35,997 bases of DNA from JAGOUU01 sp964609155. GTDB lineage: Bacteria > Pseudomonadota > Gammaproteobacteria > JAGOUU01. Of this stretch, positions 1 to 8,308 are shown one piece after another. The notes beneath the pieces were generated by a model that did not search any database, had not been told where the DNA came from, and saw nothing but the letters and a program-made list of their open reading frames with translations. The DNA lies in assembly GCA_964609155.1 (NCBI GenBank), contig CAZSRF010000025.1:1-35997 (forward strand), in the 5' to 3' direction. The translations under genes were made by a program, and so were the position numbers. Positions within the stretch are counted from its first letter, which is position 1; the number at the start of each line of letters is the position of its first letter.

Positions 1-53
1 CGCCACTTCCCCTGAAGGGGAAGAAAACAAACTCACTATGGCTGAAGGGTTAC
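1..53. repeat. Left copy of a 53-bp terminal inverted repeat
   Basis: The first 53 bases match the reverse complement of 35944-35996 at 52 of 53 positions. The unit contains a 7-bp stem (CTTCCCC/GGGGAAG, positions 6-23) with a four-base loop. The only difference between copies lies in the loop (TGAA here, TAAA there), so the stem is preserved. Sequence beyond the 53 bases differs. I see no transposase next to either copy. A dispersed genomic repeat or mobile-element end at which assembly stopped is the simplest reading. Confidence 0.85.
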
Positions 54-165
54 CATCCAGTTCGGTATTATGAACAAATGATAACTAAAAAATAGATAAG
101 TGTCACATCAAGCTAGTACAACTTAACTTAACTGATTTTTTGCATACTTCATGTGTTAATTTTTT

Positions 166-972
166 TTACAATGCATGCTCTTTTTCAGCAGAATGCTTTT
201 TTTGTATTAGGCTCTCTATATTGTCGTAAAACGCTAGAAACTCTTCTTTATTCTCAGCTTTATTTTTAATCATAAAGTTTATAAGACTTAACTTAAGATC
301 ATAGAGTTGTTGCAAATTTAATTCATTGTATGCTGTATTCTTATTAACTTTAACTTCAGGTTTAATAGTAGCTTCTGATGTAGGGCTAGGGAGTAATCTA
401 TTAGGATTTAGTACAACAGAGCAAAACTGAAGCTCTACAGTATGGCCAATTAAGGTATGTGATAACTTTAGTGGGTGTAGATTAATATTTAATCTTAAAT
501 TGCCATAATGGTATTGTAAAGAAGTATGTGATTTATCATTTAGACTTAAGTAACCGTGTTGCTGCGATTTTCTGGGGCTTAGCCTGGAGAGTTGTAAATG
601 TTTTAATGTTAAGTAACTAATGCTTGGTATATATTTTTTAATAGTAGGAATATATCGTTGAAGCTCTTCTGCGGCTAGCTGGTTAATAAAAATAATTTCT
701 TGTTTTTTATTGAGTATAAGAATAGGAGTTTTTAAATATATTAAGCTTTGGAACAAGGTGTTGAAGATTTTGTTAATTTGGTATTGATATAACCTGGTAC
801 CTATCGGAATGAGATATCCTAGACATGTTAATGTTAGAAGTCCTATGCTTAGTAACTGAATAAACTTATTGCTTTCTTCTAAAAATAAGATACAAATAAA
901 TTGAAGGCAAGAAACAGAAAGAACGATAATAAGTCTATTGAGGAATGTTATAAACTTGTTAAATTTGGGCAT
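166..972 (-). CDS. Membrane-anchored PAS-domain protein, chemoreceptor-like N-terminal module only
   Basis: A 268-residue protein with two hydrophobic segments near the N terminus (about residues 9-30 and 38-60). A PAS-like segment follows from about residue 80, with the typical opening TPILILNKKQEIIFINQLAA. The C-terminal 70 residues are charged and probably helical. The layout recalls the sensor half of Aer-type or PAS-containing methyl-accepting receptors, but there is no HAMP, methyl-accepting, kinase or cyclase domain, so any output must come through a partner. It lies 88 bp downstream of ptsO on the same strand and is probably a separate unit, since an AT-rich palindromic stretch lies between them. 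PAS assignment is by pattern; the ligand is unknown. Confidence 0.6.
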   Translation of the reverse strand: MPKFNKFITFLNRLIIVLSVSCLQFICILFLEESNKFIQLLSIGLLTLTCLGYLIPIGTRLYQYQINKIFNTLFQSLIYLKTPILILNKKQEIIFINQLAAEELQRYIPTIKKYIPSISYLTLKHLQLSRLSPRKSQQHGYLSLNDKSHTSLQYHYGNLRLNINLHPLKLSHTLIGHTVELQFCSVVLNPNRLLPSPTSEATIKPEVKVNKNTAYNELNLQQLYDLKLSLINFMIKNKAENKEEFLAFYDNIESLIQKKHSAEKEHAL

Positions 973-1012
973 CCATGCACCTGTTTTTAATCATGGGAAT
1001 ATTACTATAATT

Positions 1013-1043
1013 ATTTATACGTATAAGTATAGTATGTATAAAT
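1013..1043. repeat. AT-rich inverted repeat between ptsO and the PAS gene
   Basis: ATTTATAC (1013-1020) and GTATAAAT (1036-1043) are exact inverted arms around a 15-bp centre. A 12-bp palindrome, TTATACGTATAA, overlaps the left arm. The site sits upstream of the minus-strand PAS gene, where it could be promoter or operator sequence. In such AT-rich DNA chance is also possible. Confidence 0.3.
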
Positions 1044-1060
1044 ATTTTATGGGTCTAAAA

Positions 1061-1330
1061 TTACTCATATTCATGAAATTTATCTTCGAATAGCTGCACA
1101 ATTAATGTCATTAACTCAGTTTCATCCTCTCCGTTAGTTATAATATCGATAGGTGTGTCGTAACAAGCTGCTAAAGTCATCACACTAATTATGCTTTTAC
1201 CATTAACTTTTTTATTTTCGTAGATTATCTCAACTTTTGATTTATATTTAGATGTAAGTGCGACTAGTTTTGAGGCTGCACGGGTATGTAACCCAAGTTT
1301 ATTACTGATCAATATCGTTTTCTTTTGCAT
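1061..1330 (-). CDS. ptsO: HPr-like phosphocarrier of the nitrogen PTS (NPr)
   Basis: An 89-residue HPr-fold protein, the usual length. The phosphorylated histidine is His15 within LGLHTRAASKLV. Ser46, in the NGKSII segment, matches the regulatory serine position of HPr. It would pass phosphate from EI-Ntr (PtsP, not in this window) to PtsN. It is the last gene of the hpf-ptsN-rapZ-ptsO block, starting 7 bp after rapZ, which is the Escherichia coli order. That synteny and the absence of sugar permease genes favour NPr over sugar-PTS HPr. Confidence 0.9.
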   Translation of the reverse strand: MQKKTILISNKLGLHTRAASKLVALTSKYKSKVEIIYENKKVNGKSIISVMTLAACYDTPIDIITNGEDETELMTLIVQLFEDKFHEYE

Positions 1331-1337
1331 GATTCAA

Positions 1338-2201
1338 TTATAAAGTAAGTGCTTCAATGGTAGTATTTAGTTCGCGATGACGGACCAAAGTTGGGTGACT
1401 TGTCTTGTAATGCTCGGCGAGTAAATCTGCCATATAGACTGAACGATGTTGGCCTCCAGTGCAACCAATAGCGAGGGTTAAATAGCTTCTTTGATTAGCA
1501 ATAATTAATGGTATCCATTTATCCATGAAATGAATGATAGAAGTGTACATGGTTTTGACGATGGGTTTATCATTTAAAAAATCAATAACTTGTTTATCCT
1601 GTCCAGTATAATCCCGTAATGCTATATCCCAATATGGATTAGGTAAGCATCTTATATCAAAAACATAGTCTGCGTCTGTTGGTATACCATTTTTGTAACC
1701 AAAAGACTGAATAAGTATTGCTAATTGATTATTGTATGTTTTTCCGATACGGTTCAATACTTCTTTTTTTAGCTCATGAGAGCTCATATTGCTAGTGTGG
1801 ATAGTTATGTCTGCTAAATTTGATATAGGGGTTAGCAGGTTCGTTTCAAGACCAATAGCTTCTTGTAGAGTAATATTGTTAGTAGTTAAGGGGTGACGCC
1901 GTCTAGTTTCGCTAAAGCGTTTAATTAAAGAGGCATCATCAGCATCTAAATAAATAATGGTTACAGCGGCACCATGTTGTTTGGCATTATTTAAGTATTC
2001 GTCAAATTTTAGGAGCTTTGAAGGCAGGTTTCTTGCATCGATGCCGACTGCAATTTGATCTTGATTGATATAAAGTTTAGTAAAATCCTCCAGAAGCGTT
2101 ATGGGCAAATTATCAGTACAATTATAACCGAGATCTTCTAAAGCTTTTAAGCATACGCTTTTTCCAGAGCCACTACGACCACTAACTATTAATAATTCCA
2201 T
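1338..2201 (-). CDS. rapZ: RapZ, nucleotide-binding RNase adapter
   Basis: 287 residues, full length for RapZ/YvcJ. The Walker A motif GRSGSGKS is at residues 8-15. The C-terminal domain carries the family signature GCTGGQHRSVYMAD near residues 247-260. In Escherichia coli RapZ binds the GlmY/GlmZ small RNAs and guides RNase E to control glmS and thus amino-sugar supply. I see no such small RNA in this window, so the target here is inferred only from the family. It lies between ptsN (8 bp) and ptsO (7 bp) and is almost certainly cotranscribed with them. Confidence 0.93.
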   Translation of the reverse strand: MELLIVSGRSGSGKSVCLKALEDLGYNCTDNLPITLLEDFTKLYINQDQIAVGIDARNLPSKLLKFDEYLNNAKQHGAAVTIIYLDADDASLIKRFSETRRRHPLTTNNITLQEAIGLETNLLTPISNLADITIHTSNMSSHELKKEVLNRIGKTYNNQLAILIQSFGYKNGIPTDADYVFDIRCLPNPYWDIALRDYTGQDKQVIDFLNDKPIVKTMYTSIIHFMDKWIPLIIANQRSYLTLAIGCTGGQHRSVYMADLLAEHYKTSHPTLVRHRELNTTIEALTL

Positions 2202-2209
2202 AATAAGTA

Positions 2210-2671
2210 TTAATTTTCATATTCGCTGAGCAGTTCAAAGATTTCATTGGCATTCTTTGCGCTGGTTAATTTCTCTTTAATCTCAGCTTTGTTTAAAATT
2301 ACAGCTAAATCAGCTAATAATTGCAAATGTTGCTTATGGTTATTTTCTGGGACCACTAGACCAAAAATTATTTTAACTAAGTTAGTATTATCGTTATCAG
2401 TAGAAAAGTTAATTCCTTGAGAGAGTGATAAAAAACACGCTACAGGTCGTTCAATGTCATCAGAACGACAATGAGGGATAGCTATTCCATCACCTACGAT
2501 GGTGGGGCTCAGACCTTCACGTCGTAAAAGACAAGCAAAAACATTGTTTTTGTCTAATAAAGGAGCCTCGTTACAGAGCAGATGGCTTACTTGCTGCAAA
2601 ACTTGGTGTTTATTATATAAATGAGCATCATGAATAATATTATTAAGTTTTATTATTTCATTAATCATCAT
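2210..2671 (-). CDS. ptsN: PTS IIA-like nitrogen regulatory protein EIIA-Ntr
   Basis: An EIIA domain with the phosphorylated histidine in GDGIAIPHCRSDD, followed by the conserved LVVPENNHKQHLQLLADLA segment. I place the start at the ATG at 2671 (a second ATG is at 2668). It overlaps the hpf stop codon region by 11 bp and suggests translational coupling; this gives about 153 residues. A longer reading from 2704 lies wholly inside hpf and would add an unlikely N terminus. The family takes phosphate from NPr and modulates potassium transport and stress or nitrogen responses. Its usual neighbour rpoN is missing from the cluster. Confidence 0.9.
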   Translation of the reverse strand: MMINEIIKLNNIIHDAHLYNKHQVLQQVSHLLCNEAPLLDKNNVFACLLRREGLSPTIVGDGIAIPHCRSDDIERPVACFLSLSQGINFSTDNDNTNLVKIIFGLVVPENNHKQHLQLLADLAVILNKAEIKEKLTSAKNANEIFELLSEYEN

Positions 2672-3005
2672 GATCTGTGTCAGTTTCGTCAAGGTGAGCG
2701 TCACTGTCTTTGTTAGTGTTATGTGAAGTTAGTTTTTCTTTATGTTTGATTGCTTGGCGGTGTGCTTTATCCATCATAGCATCTATTGCTGCATACATGT
2801 CATTTTCTGTAGCTGAAGCAAAGAGTTCTTTACCTTTGAGATGAATTTGAATTTCTGCTTTTTGCTCAAGCTTTTCAACTATAAGCACAACATGGGCTGA
2901 AACCAAATGATCGATATGCTCTTTGACTTTTAGAAATTTTTTATTAACGTAGTCTCGTAGAGGTTGCGTTATTTCTAGATGCTGACCAGTGATATCCAAA
3001 TTCAT
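2661..3005 (-). CDS. hpf: Ribosome hibernation promoting factor, short form
   Basis: 114 residues of the HPF/YfiA family, starting MNLDITGQHLEITQPLRDYV and with the conserved DMYAAIDAMMDKAHRQ helix. It lacks the long-form C-terminal dimerisation domain. The acidic tail (residues 97-114) resembles that of other gamma members. It binds the small subunit in stationary phase and promotes inactive 100S ribosomes. The ATG at 3005 is preceded by AAGGTGT, a fair ribosome binding site. The gene overlaps ptsN by 11 bp. Only 65 bp separate it from lptB, leaving no room for rpoN. Confidence 0.93.
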   Translation of the reverse strand: MNLDITGQHLEITQPLRDYVNKKFLKVKEHIDHLVSAHVVLIVEKLEQKAEIQIHLKGKELFASATENDMYAAIDAMMDKAHRQAIKHKEKLTSHNTNKDSDAHLDETDTDHDD

Positions 3006-3070
3006 ACACCTTACTCCAGTATATTTAAATTTTAATTACTTATATAATTACTAATTATTAATTAATGCTG

Positions 3071-3808
3071 TTAATAAGTAAAGGCTTCTCCTAGGTAAAC
3101 ATCTTTTACTTCACTATTAGCCAATATATGCTCAGGAGTTCCAGAGGCGATAATGTAGCCGCCATTTACTATATAAGCTTTATCACATATAGCTAAAGTA
3201 TCACGGACATTATGATCAGTGATCAAAATGCCTATACCTTTTTCACAGAGTTGTTTAATAATTTTTTTTATATCCTGAATAGCAATGGGTGCGATACCAG
3301 CAAAGGGTTCGTCCATTAAGATAAATTTTGGATTTCGTGCAATCGTTCTGGCTATTTCTACACGTCGTCGTTCACCACCAGAAAGTCTAATTCCTAGAGT
3401 GTTGGCAATGTGGTTAATTTGGAATTCTGTTAACAATTCTGATAATAAAGTTTTGCGTGCCTCCTTTGTTAAATCGCTTCGGGTTTCTAAAATAGCCATA
3501 ATATTTTCCGAAACTGTCAATTTTCTAAATATTGATGGTTCTTGGGGTAAATACCCAATGCCTGCTATTGCTCTTTGGTGAATAGGATAGTTTGTAATAT
3601 TTTGTGCATTTAAAAAAATTTGTCCGGCATCAGGTGCGACTAAGCCTAGTACTGAATAAAAACACGTGGTTTTGCCAGCACCATTGGGGCCCAATAATCC
3701 AATAACTTCTCCGCCTCTTAAGCTAAATGAAATATCAATTAATACTTCTTTTTGATTATATTTTTTAGCAATATTGCGAATAGTGAGAATATTAATATGT
3801 TCTGTCAT
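3071..3808 (-). CDS. lptB: LPS export ABC transporter ATPase LptB
   Basis: 245 residues. Walker A GPNGAGKTT is at 40-48, the ABC signature LSGGE at 142-146, Walker B with catalytic D166-E167 in FILMDEPFAG, and the H-loop histidine at H199. LptB drives LPS from the inner membrane through LptFGC, LptA and LptDE. It starts inside the end of lptA (4-bp ATGA overlap), so translation is coupled. lptF and lptG are not in the window. Identification rests on the close match to LptB motifs and the lptC-lptA-lptB context. Confidence 0.95.
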   Translation of the reverse strand: MTEHINILTIRNIAKKYNQKEVLIDISFSLRGGEVIGLLGPNGAGKTTCFYSVLGLVAPDAGQIFLNAQNITNYPIHQRAIAGIGYLPQEPSIFRKLTVSENIMAILETRSDLTKEARKTLLSELLTEFQINHIANTLGIRLSGGERRRVEIARTIARNPKFILMDEPFAGIAPIAIQDIKKIIKQLCEKGIGILITDHNVRDTLAICDKAYIVNGGYIIASGTPEHILANSEVKDVYLGEAFTY

Positions 3809-4368
3809 AAAGCACCAAGTAGTAATTTTGAGCGTTGTTTGTTAATCTTAGGCATGTAAACAATTTCTTTTTTTAAATCATAGTAAACTAATTCACTGGA
3901 TAATATTTTATTGTTTTGTTCTATAAAGGCATTTTTCTCAAAGATAACTTTGTTACTTATAGGGTCAAATTTAATCATATCTGCCATAGCTTTAATGGGC
4001 CTGTTCACATGGGTTTCTGTATAGATAACAGGAGTCCGTGAATTATTAAAAGCAGTAATTAATCTTAACTGCCCGCTAGCTTTATTAGATATTGGAAGCT
4101 GTTTCTTATCAAAATAGAAACACAGGTTGTCTGCATGGAGTTTTTTATTAACCTGAGATAAGTCAACATTCTTAGAGTAAACAGCATAACCTTTTTGATA
4201 ATCTAAAACAAAACTATCCGAAGTTATCACCACTTTTTCAAACTTTTCAACCTTTTCAAATTTCTTAAGTTTTTCGAAGTCTTGGGTTGAGTTATTGCTG
4301 TAAGTGTTATTGCAAAAGAGAAAAATAATAAACAGAAGAGAAGCAATATTTTTGTAAGTATTAGTCAT
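3805..4368 (-). CDS. lptA: LPS transport periplasmic protein LptA
   Basis: 187 residues with an N-terminal hydrophobic signal (about residues 6-24) and an OstA-like beta domain. LptA forms the periplasmic bridge that carries LPS from LptC to LptD. An unusual lysine-rich run with three FEK triplets (residues 31-46) lies just after the signal peptide and is encoded by a locally repetitive stretch at about 4231-4281. It is not part of the normal LptA core and looks like a recent expansion. Position between lptC and lptB confirms the call. Confidence 0.88.
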   Translation of the reverse strand: MTNTYKNIASLLFIIFLFCNNTYSNNSTQDFEKLKKFEKVEKFEKVVITSDSFVLDYQKGYAVYSKNVDLSQVNKKLHADNLCFYFDKKQLPISNKASGQLRLITAFNNSRTPVIYTETHVNRPIKAMADMIKFDPISNKVIFEKNAFIEQNNKILSSELVYYDLKKEIVYMPKINKQRSKLLLGAL

Positions 4369-4383
4369 ATATTATAATTATAA

Positions 4384-4986
4384 TTAATGTGCATTATAGA
4401 CGCTTTTAACTTGTGATAATAACTCTAATTTTTGGTTAGTTTTATTAAACTTCATTCCTATGGCGGTAGTCTTGCTTTCTTTGGTAACAATAGTTACTTT
4501 TTTATCAGAGGTTATTAAATCTGTTGATGGTGTATAAATTATTTCATCTGTCATAAGGTTTAGAAAAGGAAATTTATCAGTAACTGCTTTTTGTGTGCTA
4601 TTTCGTTTGATGATAACATTTCCGGAGAGAATGATTTTATCGACTTGTTTAATTTTCTGAACATTATGAACAATTTTTCCGGTTTTTGCGGTGACCTTCC
4701 AGTGAGCGTCATCTTGATTTAAAATTAAAATAGGATTATATAACAAAGTAGCGCTCTGCTCGGGTATGTGTTTTACTTTTGGTGAGGTTAGGACGGCTCT
4801 ATGAGAACCATTTTCGTTATTGATAATCAACTCCATAGAGCCAATTAAAAAGGTAACCGATTTAGGTGTTGGACCATTATTTTTTGTTAAGTTATCATTC
4901 TCAAAGTTACTCTCGTAATACATTGCGGTAATAATAATCAGAGTAATAATAAAAAGATAAACAGGCGCCTTAGACAATAGTTTCAT
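4384..4986 (-). CDS. lptC: LPS export system protein LptC
   Basis: 200 residues: one N-terminal transmembrane anchor (about 7-25) and a periplasmic OstA-like domain (about 40-190). It receives LPS from LptB2FG and hands it to LptA. The start overlaps the kdsC end by 17 bp and its own stop is 15 bp before lptA, as expected in a continuous operon. Sequence of this family is poorly conserved, so the call leans on size, anchor and synteny. Confidence 0.88.
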   Translation of the reverse strand: MKLLSKAPVYLFIITLIIITAMYYESNFENDNLTKNNGPTPKSVTFLIGSMELIINNENGSHRAVLTSPKVKHIPEQSATLLYNPILILNQDDAHWKVTAKTGKIVHNVQKIKQVDKIILSGNVIIKRNSTQKAVTDKFPFLNLMTDEIIYTPSTDLITSDKKVTIVTKESKTTAIGMKFNKTNQKLELLSQVKSVYNAH

Positions 4987-5509
4987 ATTTTGTTGATAAA
5001 TATTTTTTTATTATGGGTTCCAAGGTGTTTTGTGCCTTCATGATAAGATAAATAAATTCCCTTACAGCACCTTTGCCTCCAGCTTGTTCAGTAATATATT
5101 TCACGTATGGTTTGATTAAATCTTCTGCATCACTAACAACAGCAGGTAATCCGACTTGTAATAATACAGGCAAATCTGCCCAATCATCACCTAAATAGGC
5201 TGTTTGCTCGGGCTTAAGCTTTAAGAGCTGTATTAATTCTAGATAAGATGCAAGTTTATTATGTTGTTTTTGATAGATATATTTTATATTAAGCTCTTTG
5301 GCTCGTTTTTCAACAATTTGAGATTCTCTTGCTGAAATAATGGCAACTTCTACTCCTGATTCTCTAAGTTGTTTAATAGCCAGACCATCTTTAACATTAA
5401 AAATCTTTAACTCGTTGCCGCAGCTATCGTAAATAATTTCACCGCTAGTTAAAACACCATCGACGTCTAGAATTAATAATTTTATCTGTTTGGCAATATT
5501 GTGTATCAT
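4970..5509 (-). CDS. kdsC: 3-deoxy-D-manno-octulosonate 8-phosphate phosphatase
   Basis: 179 residues, a HAD-superfamily enzyme without a large cap. The nucleophile motif is LDVDGVLT (D15, D17), motif II is ISARES, and metal-binding motif IV is GDDWAD (107-112). It removes the phosphate from Kdo-8-P to give Kdo for the LPS core. It overlaps kdsD by 4 bp upstream and lptC by 17 bp downstream. The C-terminal GGKGAVREFIYLIM is typical of KdsC. Confidence 0.95.
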   Translation of the reverse strand: MIHNIAKQIKLLILDVDGVLTSGEIIYDSCGNELKIFNVKDGLAIKQLRESGVEVAIISARESQIVEKRAKELNIKYIYQKQHNKLASYLELIQLLKLKPEQTAYLGDDWADLPVLLQVGLPAVVSDAEDLIKPYVKYITEQAGGKGAVREFIYLIMKAQNTLEPIIKKYLSTKYETIV

Positions 5510-6525
5510 ATAATTTTAGCTGCTATTAATGTATGAATATTAATCATTCCTAAAAGCTTACTAGTATGATCAGATTCAGTAACTAATAATCCGTTTATTT
5601 TCCAAGAACACATAAACTGCCATGCAGTGGCAGCGAGAGTATGTTGTGGTATTGATTTGAAGTTTTTATTCATAATGGAGTCTATAGTTATTTCGGAGAA
5701 AGATTGAGCACTTAAGCAATTGTCAGTTTCAAATAATCTTCTTAAGTCACCATCTGTAAAAATGCCTAGGATATTTTGACTAGTGTCAGTGATTGCAATC
5801 ATGCCCATGCCTTTACTACTCATTACAATTAACGCATCAGATAACTTGCTTCCTGATGGAACAAAAGCAAGATTAGTTTGTTTTACCATGATATCTTGTA
5901 CGCAGAGCAATAATCTTCTACCTAGATTGCCGCCAGGATGCGAGCGGGCAAAATCTTCTTCAGTAAACTGTTTGGTTTTGGTCACGGATACAACTAGAGC
6001 ATCACCAAGGGCTAACATAGCGGTTGTACTTGCTGTTGGAGCTAAATTTAGATAGCAGGCCTCTTGGTCTATGTATACTGGTAGGTGTATATTAGCCGCA
6101 ATAGCTAAAGGTGACTCAGGATTACCTGTGATAGCGATTACAGGAATATTTAAGTGTTTAATACTGGGGATTAAGCTCAATATTTCATTACTAGAGCCAG
6201 AGTAAGACAAGACTATCAAGATATCACCATGAGTTAACATTCCGATATCGCCATGTAACGCTTCTGCAGCATGTAAAAAAAATGCGGGGGAGCCTAGGCT
6301 GGCAAAGCTGGCAGCAATTTTATGGGCGATATGTCCAGACTTGCCAATTCCAGAGACGACAATTCGGCCATGACAATGGATCAAAAGCTCACATGCTTTG
6401 ACAAAATCATTGTTGACTGTATCGAGCAATCGGCTAATAGCTTGTTGTTCAGTGGAAATGACTTGTTTAGCTGTCTGCAATATCTGGCTCTGTGTGGATG
6501 TTTGCTTTGTAACTTCTGTATGCAC
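5506..6525 (-). CDS. kdsD: D-arabinose 5-phosphate isomerase
   Basis: 339 residues: an N-terminal SIS sugar-isomerase domain (about 40-180, with GIGKSGHIAHKIAASF and HAAEALHGDIGML) and two CBS domains (about 215-339). It converts ribulose 5-phosphate to arabinose 5-phosphate, the first step to Kdo. It is the first gene of the minus-strand LPS operon, with its promoter in the 179-bp space shared with divergent mlaF. Kdo synthesis is expected to be active because kdsD and kdsC are both intact. Confidence 0.95.
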   Translation of the reverse strand: MHTEVTKQTSTQSQILQTAKQVISTEQQAISRLLDTVNNDFVKACELLIHCHGRIVVSGIGKSGHIAHKIAASFASLGSPAFFLHAAEALHGDIGMLTHGDILIVLSYSGSSNEILSLIPSIKHLNIPVIAITGNPESPLAIAANIHLPVYIDQEACYLNLAPTASTTAMLALGDALVVSVTKTKQFTEEDFARSHPGGNLGRRLLLCVQDIMVKQTNLAFVPSGSKLSDALIVMSSKGMGMIAITDTSQNILGIFTDGDLRRLFETDNCLSAQSFSEITIDSIMNKNFKSIPQHTLAATAWQFMCSWKINGLLVTESDHTSKLLGMINIHTLIAAKII

Positions 6526-6704
6526 TATAAATAGCTCTCTAAGGTATATAGGCTAATTATATCAAATTATTATGCCTTAAAAAATATTTGTTTAATTAGT
6601 TAGCATTATCTTTCAATAAAGTCTTTTATGGTTTATTTTAGAAATATTAGTTTATTTAATAAACAGTTAATAAGCTAATCTAAATAACTAAAAACCAAGA
6701 TGCA
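6526..6704. promoter_or_regulatory. Divergent promoter region between kdsD and mlaF
   Basis: A 179-bp, very AT-rich gap between two divergent operons (LPS/Kdo leftward, Mla rightward), so at least one promoter in each direction is required. Several TTTAAT or TAATTA-like hexamers are present, but I could not choose a convincing -35/-10 pair on either strand. No gene or RNA is seen. Confidence 0.45.
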
Positions 6705-7505
6705 ATGACTAAAAATTTAGTAACAATAAAAAATTTAACATTTTATCGCAATGAAAGAGCAATTTTTAATAAAATTAATCTTAATATTGTTGAGGGTAAA
6801 ATTACTGCAATCATGGGGCCAAGTGGTGCTGGTAAAACGACCATTTTGAAATTAATGTCGGGGCTTCTACATCCAGATGAGGGCATAATTACCTATCAGG
6901 ATCAGGATATTCATCAGATATCTCGTCGTGGTTTATACAAACTTAGGGAAAATATGGGTATGTTGTTTCAGGCGGGGGCACTATTTTCTGATATCAGTGT
7001 ATTTGATAATGTGGCCTATCCACTAAGAGAGCATACTAAATTATCAGAGGGTTTGATTAAAATCTTGGTTTTAATGAAACTCAATGCGGTTGGATTAAGG
7101 GGAGCTGCAGATTTACTCCCTGATCAACTGTCTGGAGGGATGAATCGCAGGGTTGCTTTAGCTAGAGCTATTGCACTCGATCCAAAGTTTATTATGTATG
7201 ATGAACCATTTACTGGTCAAGATCCCATCAGTAAAGGAATATTAGTAAAATTAATAAAATCACTTAATAGCGCTTTGAAAATAACTTCAGTTTTAGTTTC
7301 ACATGATGTTCCTGAAACATTATCGATTGCAGATTATGTTTATGTTATTGCAGATGGCGAAATTATTAGCGAAGGTACACCAAGCGTTTTGCAAGGGAGT
7401 TATTCTCTTAAAGTACGACAATTCTTAGATGGTATGCCAGATGGTCCGGTAAGGTTTCATTATCCAGCTCCAAATTATGCAATGCAATTAGGAGTTATAG
7501 AATGA
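6705..7505 (+). CDS. mlaF: Mla phospholipid transport ATPase
   Basis: 266 residues. Walker A GPSGAGKT starts at 38, signature LSGGMNRR at 142, D166-E167 in MYDEPFTG, and the H-loop histidine is H200. MlaF powers the MlaFEDB inner-membrane complex that moves phospholipids between the outer and inner membranes. The C-terminal tail after residue 240 fits MlaF. First gene of mlaFEDCB-ibaG-murA; it overlaps mlaE by 4 bp. Confidence 0.95.
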   Translation: MTKNLVTIKNLTFYRNERAIFNKINLNIVEGKITAIMGPSGAGKTTILKLMSGLLHPDEGIITYQDQDIHQISRRGLYKLRENMGMLFQAGALFSDISVFDNVAYPLREHTKLSEGLIKILVLMKLNAVGLRGAADLLPDQLSGGMNRRVALARAIALDPKFIMYDEPFTGQDPISKGILVKLIKSLNSALKITSVLVSHDVPETLSIADYVYVIADGEIISEGTPSVLQGSYSLKVRQFLDGMPDGPVRFHYPAPNYAMQLGVIE

Positions 7506-8308
7506 TCAATGTACTAAGGTTTATGCGTAGATCAATAAATAACCTTGGGGAGAGTTGGGTAAATTATATAGAAAATATTGGTCAAGCAGCTTTTATTTTA
7601 TTATTAACAATTTTTCACAGACCAAAATTAATAAAAGGATTGCCCTTATTAGTAAGGCAAATGTATGCAGTGGGAGTCTTGTCATTGCCAATTATATTAG
7701 CAGCATCTTTTTTTATTGGTATGGTGCTGGGGTTACAAGGCTATACTATATTAGTAAAATATGGTGCAGATGATACAGTAGGTCAGTTGATAGCACTTAG
7801 TTTGGTTAGAGAACTAGGCCCTGTTGTTGGTGGTTTGCTTTTTGCTGGGCGAGCCGGGTCAGCTTTAACAGCTGAGATAGGTCACATGAAAGCAACAGAA
7901 CAGTTGTCGAGTTTACAGATGATGGGAATAGATCCTTTAAAAAGAATAATAACCCCTAGGTTCTGGGCAGGATTTTTTTCATTACCCTTGTTAACATTAA
8001 TATTTAATATAGTCGCAATCTGGGGTGGATACTTAGTAGCAGTTGAGTGGTTAGGCCTAGATGGTGGTTCATTTTGGTCAAATATGAGGACAGCAGTTGA
8101 TTTTTCAGATGATGTACTAAATGGTATTATTAAATCAGTGGTTTTTGGTTTTATTGTGACGTGGGTTGCTTTATATCAAGGTTTACAGTCAGCTCCAACA
8201 TCTGAAGGGATTAGTATGGCTACAACTCGGACAGTAGTTTTTAGTTCATTACTGATTCTAGCTCTTGATTTTGTATTAACGGCCCTTATGTTTGGAGGCT
8301 TTGCATGA
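7502..8308 (+). CDS. mlaE: Mla phospholipid transport permease
   Basis: 268 residues, MlaE/YrbE permease family, with an amphipathic N-terminal helix and about five membrane segments. Conserved LVRELGPVVGGLLFAGRAGSALTAEIG and the later MATTRTVV motif are visible. It pairs with MlaF and MlaD in the inner membrane. The start codon overlaps the mlaF stop (ATGA), and its own stop overlaps the mlaD start in the same way. Confidence 0.96.
   Translation: MINVLRFMRRSINNLGESWVNYIENIGQAAFILLLTIFHRPKLIKGLPLLVRQMYAVGVLSLPIILAASFFIGMVLGLQGYTILVKYGADDTVGQLIALSLVRELGPVVGGLLFAGRAGSALTAEIGHMKATEQLSSLQMMGIDPLKRIITPRFWAGFFSLPLLTLIFNIVAIWGGYLVAVEWLGLDGGSFWSNMRTAVDFSDDVLNGIIKSVVFGFIVTWVALYQGLQSAPTSEGISMATTRTVVFSSLLILALDFVLTALMFGGFA

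Noticed and set aside
2672..2704. Upstream extension of ptsN
   Set aside because: It lies inside the hpf coding region and lacks a better ribosome binding site than the overlapping ATG at 2671.
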